A DNA stretch of 64,000 nt from Streptomyces akebiae (lineage in GTDB: Bacteria > Actinomycetota > Actinomycetes > Streptomycetales > Streptomycetaceae): assembly GCF_019599145.1 (NCBI RefSeq), contig NZ_CP080647.1, positions 7,998,001 to 8,062,000 on the forward strand, written 5' to 3'. Positions 63,037 to 64,000 of the stretch are shown here, in pieces (the first letter of the stretch is position 1; each line of letters starts with the position of its first letter). The notes under the pieces were generated by a model, which was not told the DNA's origin, searched no databases, and worked only from the letters and a program-made list of their open reading frames with translations. The translations under genes and the position numbers were made by a program.

Positions 63037-63240
63037 ACCGATCACGACCTCTCCGTCGTCCTGAGCCGTCCGGACGACGACAGCCACCCGGAACACGACC
63101 CGCTGCCCAGTTTCGCACCGGAGACCGACAACGCCCCGTCGGAAGAAACGGGCCGATGGCGTCCGGTGGCCGGCGGACCCGGTGACCGAGACCACGTGAT
63201 CCCTTGTCACACGGGCGGAAAACCGCTTGCCGCCCCCAGT

Positions 63241-63252
63241 TAGAATCGGCCC
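63241..63252 (+). promoter_or_regulatory. -10 element for a leaderless leader ORF
   Basis: TAGAAT at 63241-63246 ends 6 bases before the ATG at 63253, the spacing expected when transcription starts at the ATG itself. No -35 with good spacing was found. Confidence 0.35.
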
Positions 63253-63276
63253 ATGGCCATTCTCCTCGCGCATTAG
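63253..63276 (+). CDS. Seven-codon leader ORF before the ABC-F gene
   Basis: ATG GCC ATT CTC CTC GCG CAT TAG encodes MAILLAH. It begins where transcription from the TAGAAT element would begin, so it would be read leaderless. The 60 bases after it contain G/C blocks that can pair (GGCGGG near 63280 with CCCGCC near 63305) before the ABC-F ribosome-binding site. Such an arrangement fits ribosome-mediated attenuation, known for antibiotic-resistance ABC-F genes. Role is inferred. Confidence 0.4.
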   Translation: MAILLAH

Positions 63277-63336
63277 ACGGCGGGAACGTCCTCAGCCGCC
63301 CACACCCGCCACCCCAATCCGCCCTGGAGTCTGTCC

Positions 63337-64000
63337 GTGATCTCCGCCTCCGGTATCGAGCTGCGCGCCGGTGCCCGCGTCCTCATCGAGTCCGCCACCT
63401 TCCGCATCGCCAAGGGCGACCGCATCGGCCTGGTCGGCCGCAACGGCGCGGGCAAGACCACCCTCACCAAGTGCCTGGCCGGCGAGGGCATCCCGGCCGG
63501 CGGGACCATCACCCGCTCCGGCGAGGTCGGCTACCTCCCGCAGGACCCCCGCACCGGCGACCTCGACGTCCTCGCCCGCGACCGCATCCTCTCCGCCCGC
63601 GGCCTCGACGTACTGATCCGCAAGATGCGGGAGAACGAACAGCGCATCGCCAACGGCCAGGGCGGCACCCGCGAGAAGGCGCTGAAGCAGTACGAGCGCC
63701 AGGAGACGGAGTTCCTCACCAAGGGCGGGTACTCGGCCGAGGCCGAGGCCGCCACCATCGCCGCCGCGCTCAACCTCCCCGACCGGGTGCTCGGCCAGCC
63801 GCTGCACACCCTCTCCGGCGGTCAGCGCCGCCGTATCGAGCTGGCCCGGATCCTGTTCTCCGACGCGGACACCCTGCTCCTGGACGAGCCGACGAACCAC
63901 CTCGACGCCGACTCGATCGTCTGGCTGCGCGACTACCTCAAGACCTACCGCGGCGGCTTCATCGTGATCTCCCACGACGTCGACCTGGTCGAGACGGTCG
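63337..64000 (+). CDS. ABC-F family ATPase (partial, runs off window)
   Basis: At least 221 residues; the 3' end is outside the window. The GTG at 63337 has GGAG eight bases upstream. First ABC domain: Walker A GLVGRNGAGKTTLTK, signature LHTLSGGQRRRIELARIL, Walker B DTLLLDEPTNHLD (the EPTNHLD form specific to ABC-F) and the switch VISHDVDLV. No membrane segment, as expected. ABC-F proteins act on ribosomes as translation factors or antibiotic protection factors. Confidence 0.9.
   Translation, partial: MISASGIELRAGARVLIESATFRIAKGDRIGLVGRNGAGKTTLTKCLAGEGIPAGGTITRSGEVGYLPQDPRTGDLDVLARDRILSARGLDVLIRKMRENEQRIANGQGGTREKALKQYERQETEFLTKGGYSAEAEAATIAAALNLPDRVLGQPLHTLSGGQRRRIELARILFSDADTLLLDEPTNHLDADSIVWLRDYLKTYRGGFIVISHDVDLVETV

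Overview
The window is high-GC DNA from an actinobacterium, almost certainly a Streptomyces chromosome. The evidence is strong G/C third-position bias, many GTG starts, Tat/Sec-secreted polysaccharide lyases, a complete ectoine/5-hydroxyectoine operon, DUF397/XRE-type regulator remains, a PHO box and an aerobic-type cobalamin operon. From memory, the gene order resembles the core-chromosome ectoine-to-cobalamin segment of Streptomyces coelicolor; no search was run. No tRNA, rRNA, CRISPR array, insertion sequence or replication origin was recognised.

Layout. (1) 1-7.8 kb: secreted pectin/hemicellulose degradation, with two PL9-like pectate lyases, a tandem-propeller GH43-like enzyme, a PL3 pectate lyase and an esterase/lipase. 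(2) 7.9-19.8 kb: an ECF sigma factor with its membrane partner, a purine-type NCS2 permease, a penicillin-binding transpeptidase, a divergent IclR regulator/aldehyde dehydrogenase pair, a DUF1349 protein, a FrnE-like DsbA, a class V aminotransferase, and a second ECF sigma factor followed by a zinc-finger anti-sigma/MDMPI fusion. (3) 19.85-23.2 kb: ectABCD on the minus strand. (4) 23.5-28.4 kb: a class V aminotransferase divergent from a polar amino-acid ABC transporter, then an amidohydrolase. (5) 28.5-36.3 kb: an accessory polymorphic-toxin locus with a giant RHS protein, a Hint domain, a DddA/SCP1.201-like deaminase tip and a convergent SUKH-like immunity candidate. (6) 36.5-43.4 kb: an LplB/LplC-type sugar ABC importer with its LacI regulator, LacI-type operator and a DUF2264 protein. 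(7) 43.7-54.1 kb: cobalamin genes (cobC, cbiX, cobE; cobB, cobO, chelatase, cobQ, cobD) with a cobalamin riboswitch before cobD, plus a ZIP transporter between the two blocks. (8) 54.1-56.1 kb: DUF397 gene, two small membrane proteins and a decayed XRE/DUF5753 regulator. (9) 56.2-64 kb: PitH phosphate transporter with a PHO box, GH25 lysozyme, class II aldolase, alpha/beta hydrolase, a conserved hypothetical, a VOC protein and the start of an ABC-F ATPase preceded by a seven-codon leader ORF.

How it fits together: secreted pectinases, GH43 and the LacI-controlled oligosaccharide importer could form a plant-polysaccharide use theme (inference; no shared regulator was proven). The cob genes form a tightly coupled, riboswitch-controlled operon with ATGA/GTGA overlaps and a 27-codon ORF wedged between cobQ and the chelatase gene. 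The most unusual element is the RHS toxin. Its C-terminal Hint-deaminase module is one frame away from the RHS body at a C5 tract, and its toxin domain carries the H-x-E...C-x-x-C deaminase signature closest to the DddA family of double-stranded-DNA cytosine deaminases.
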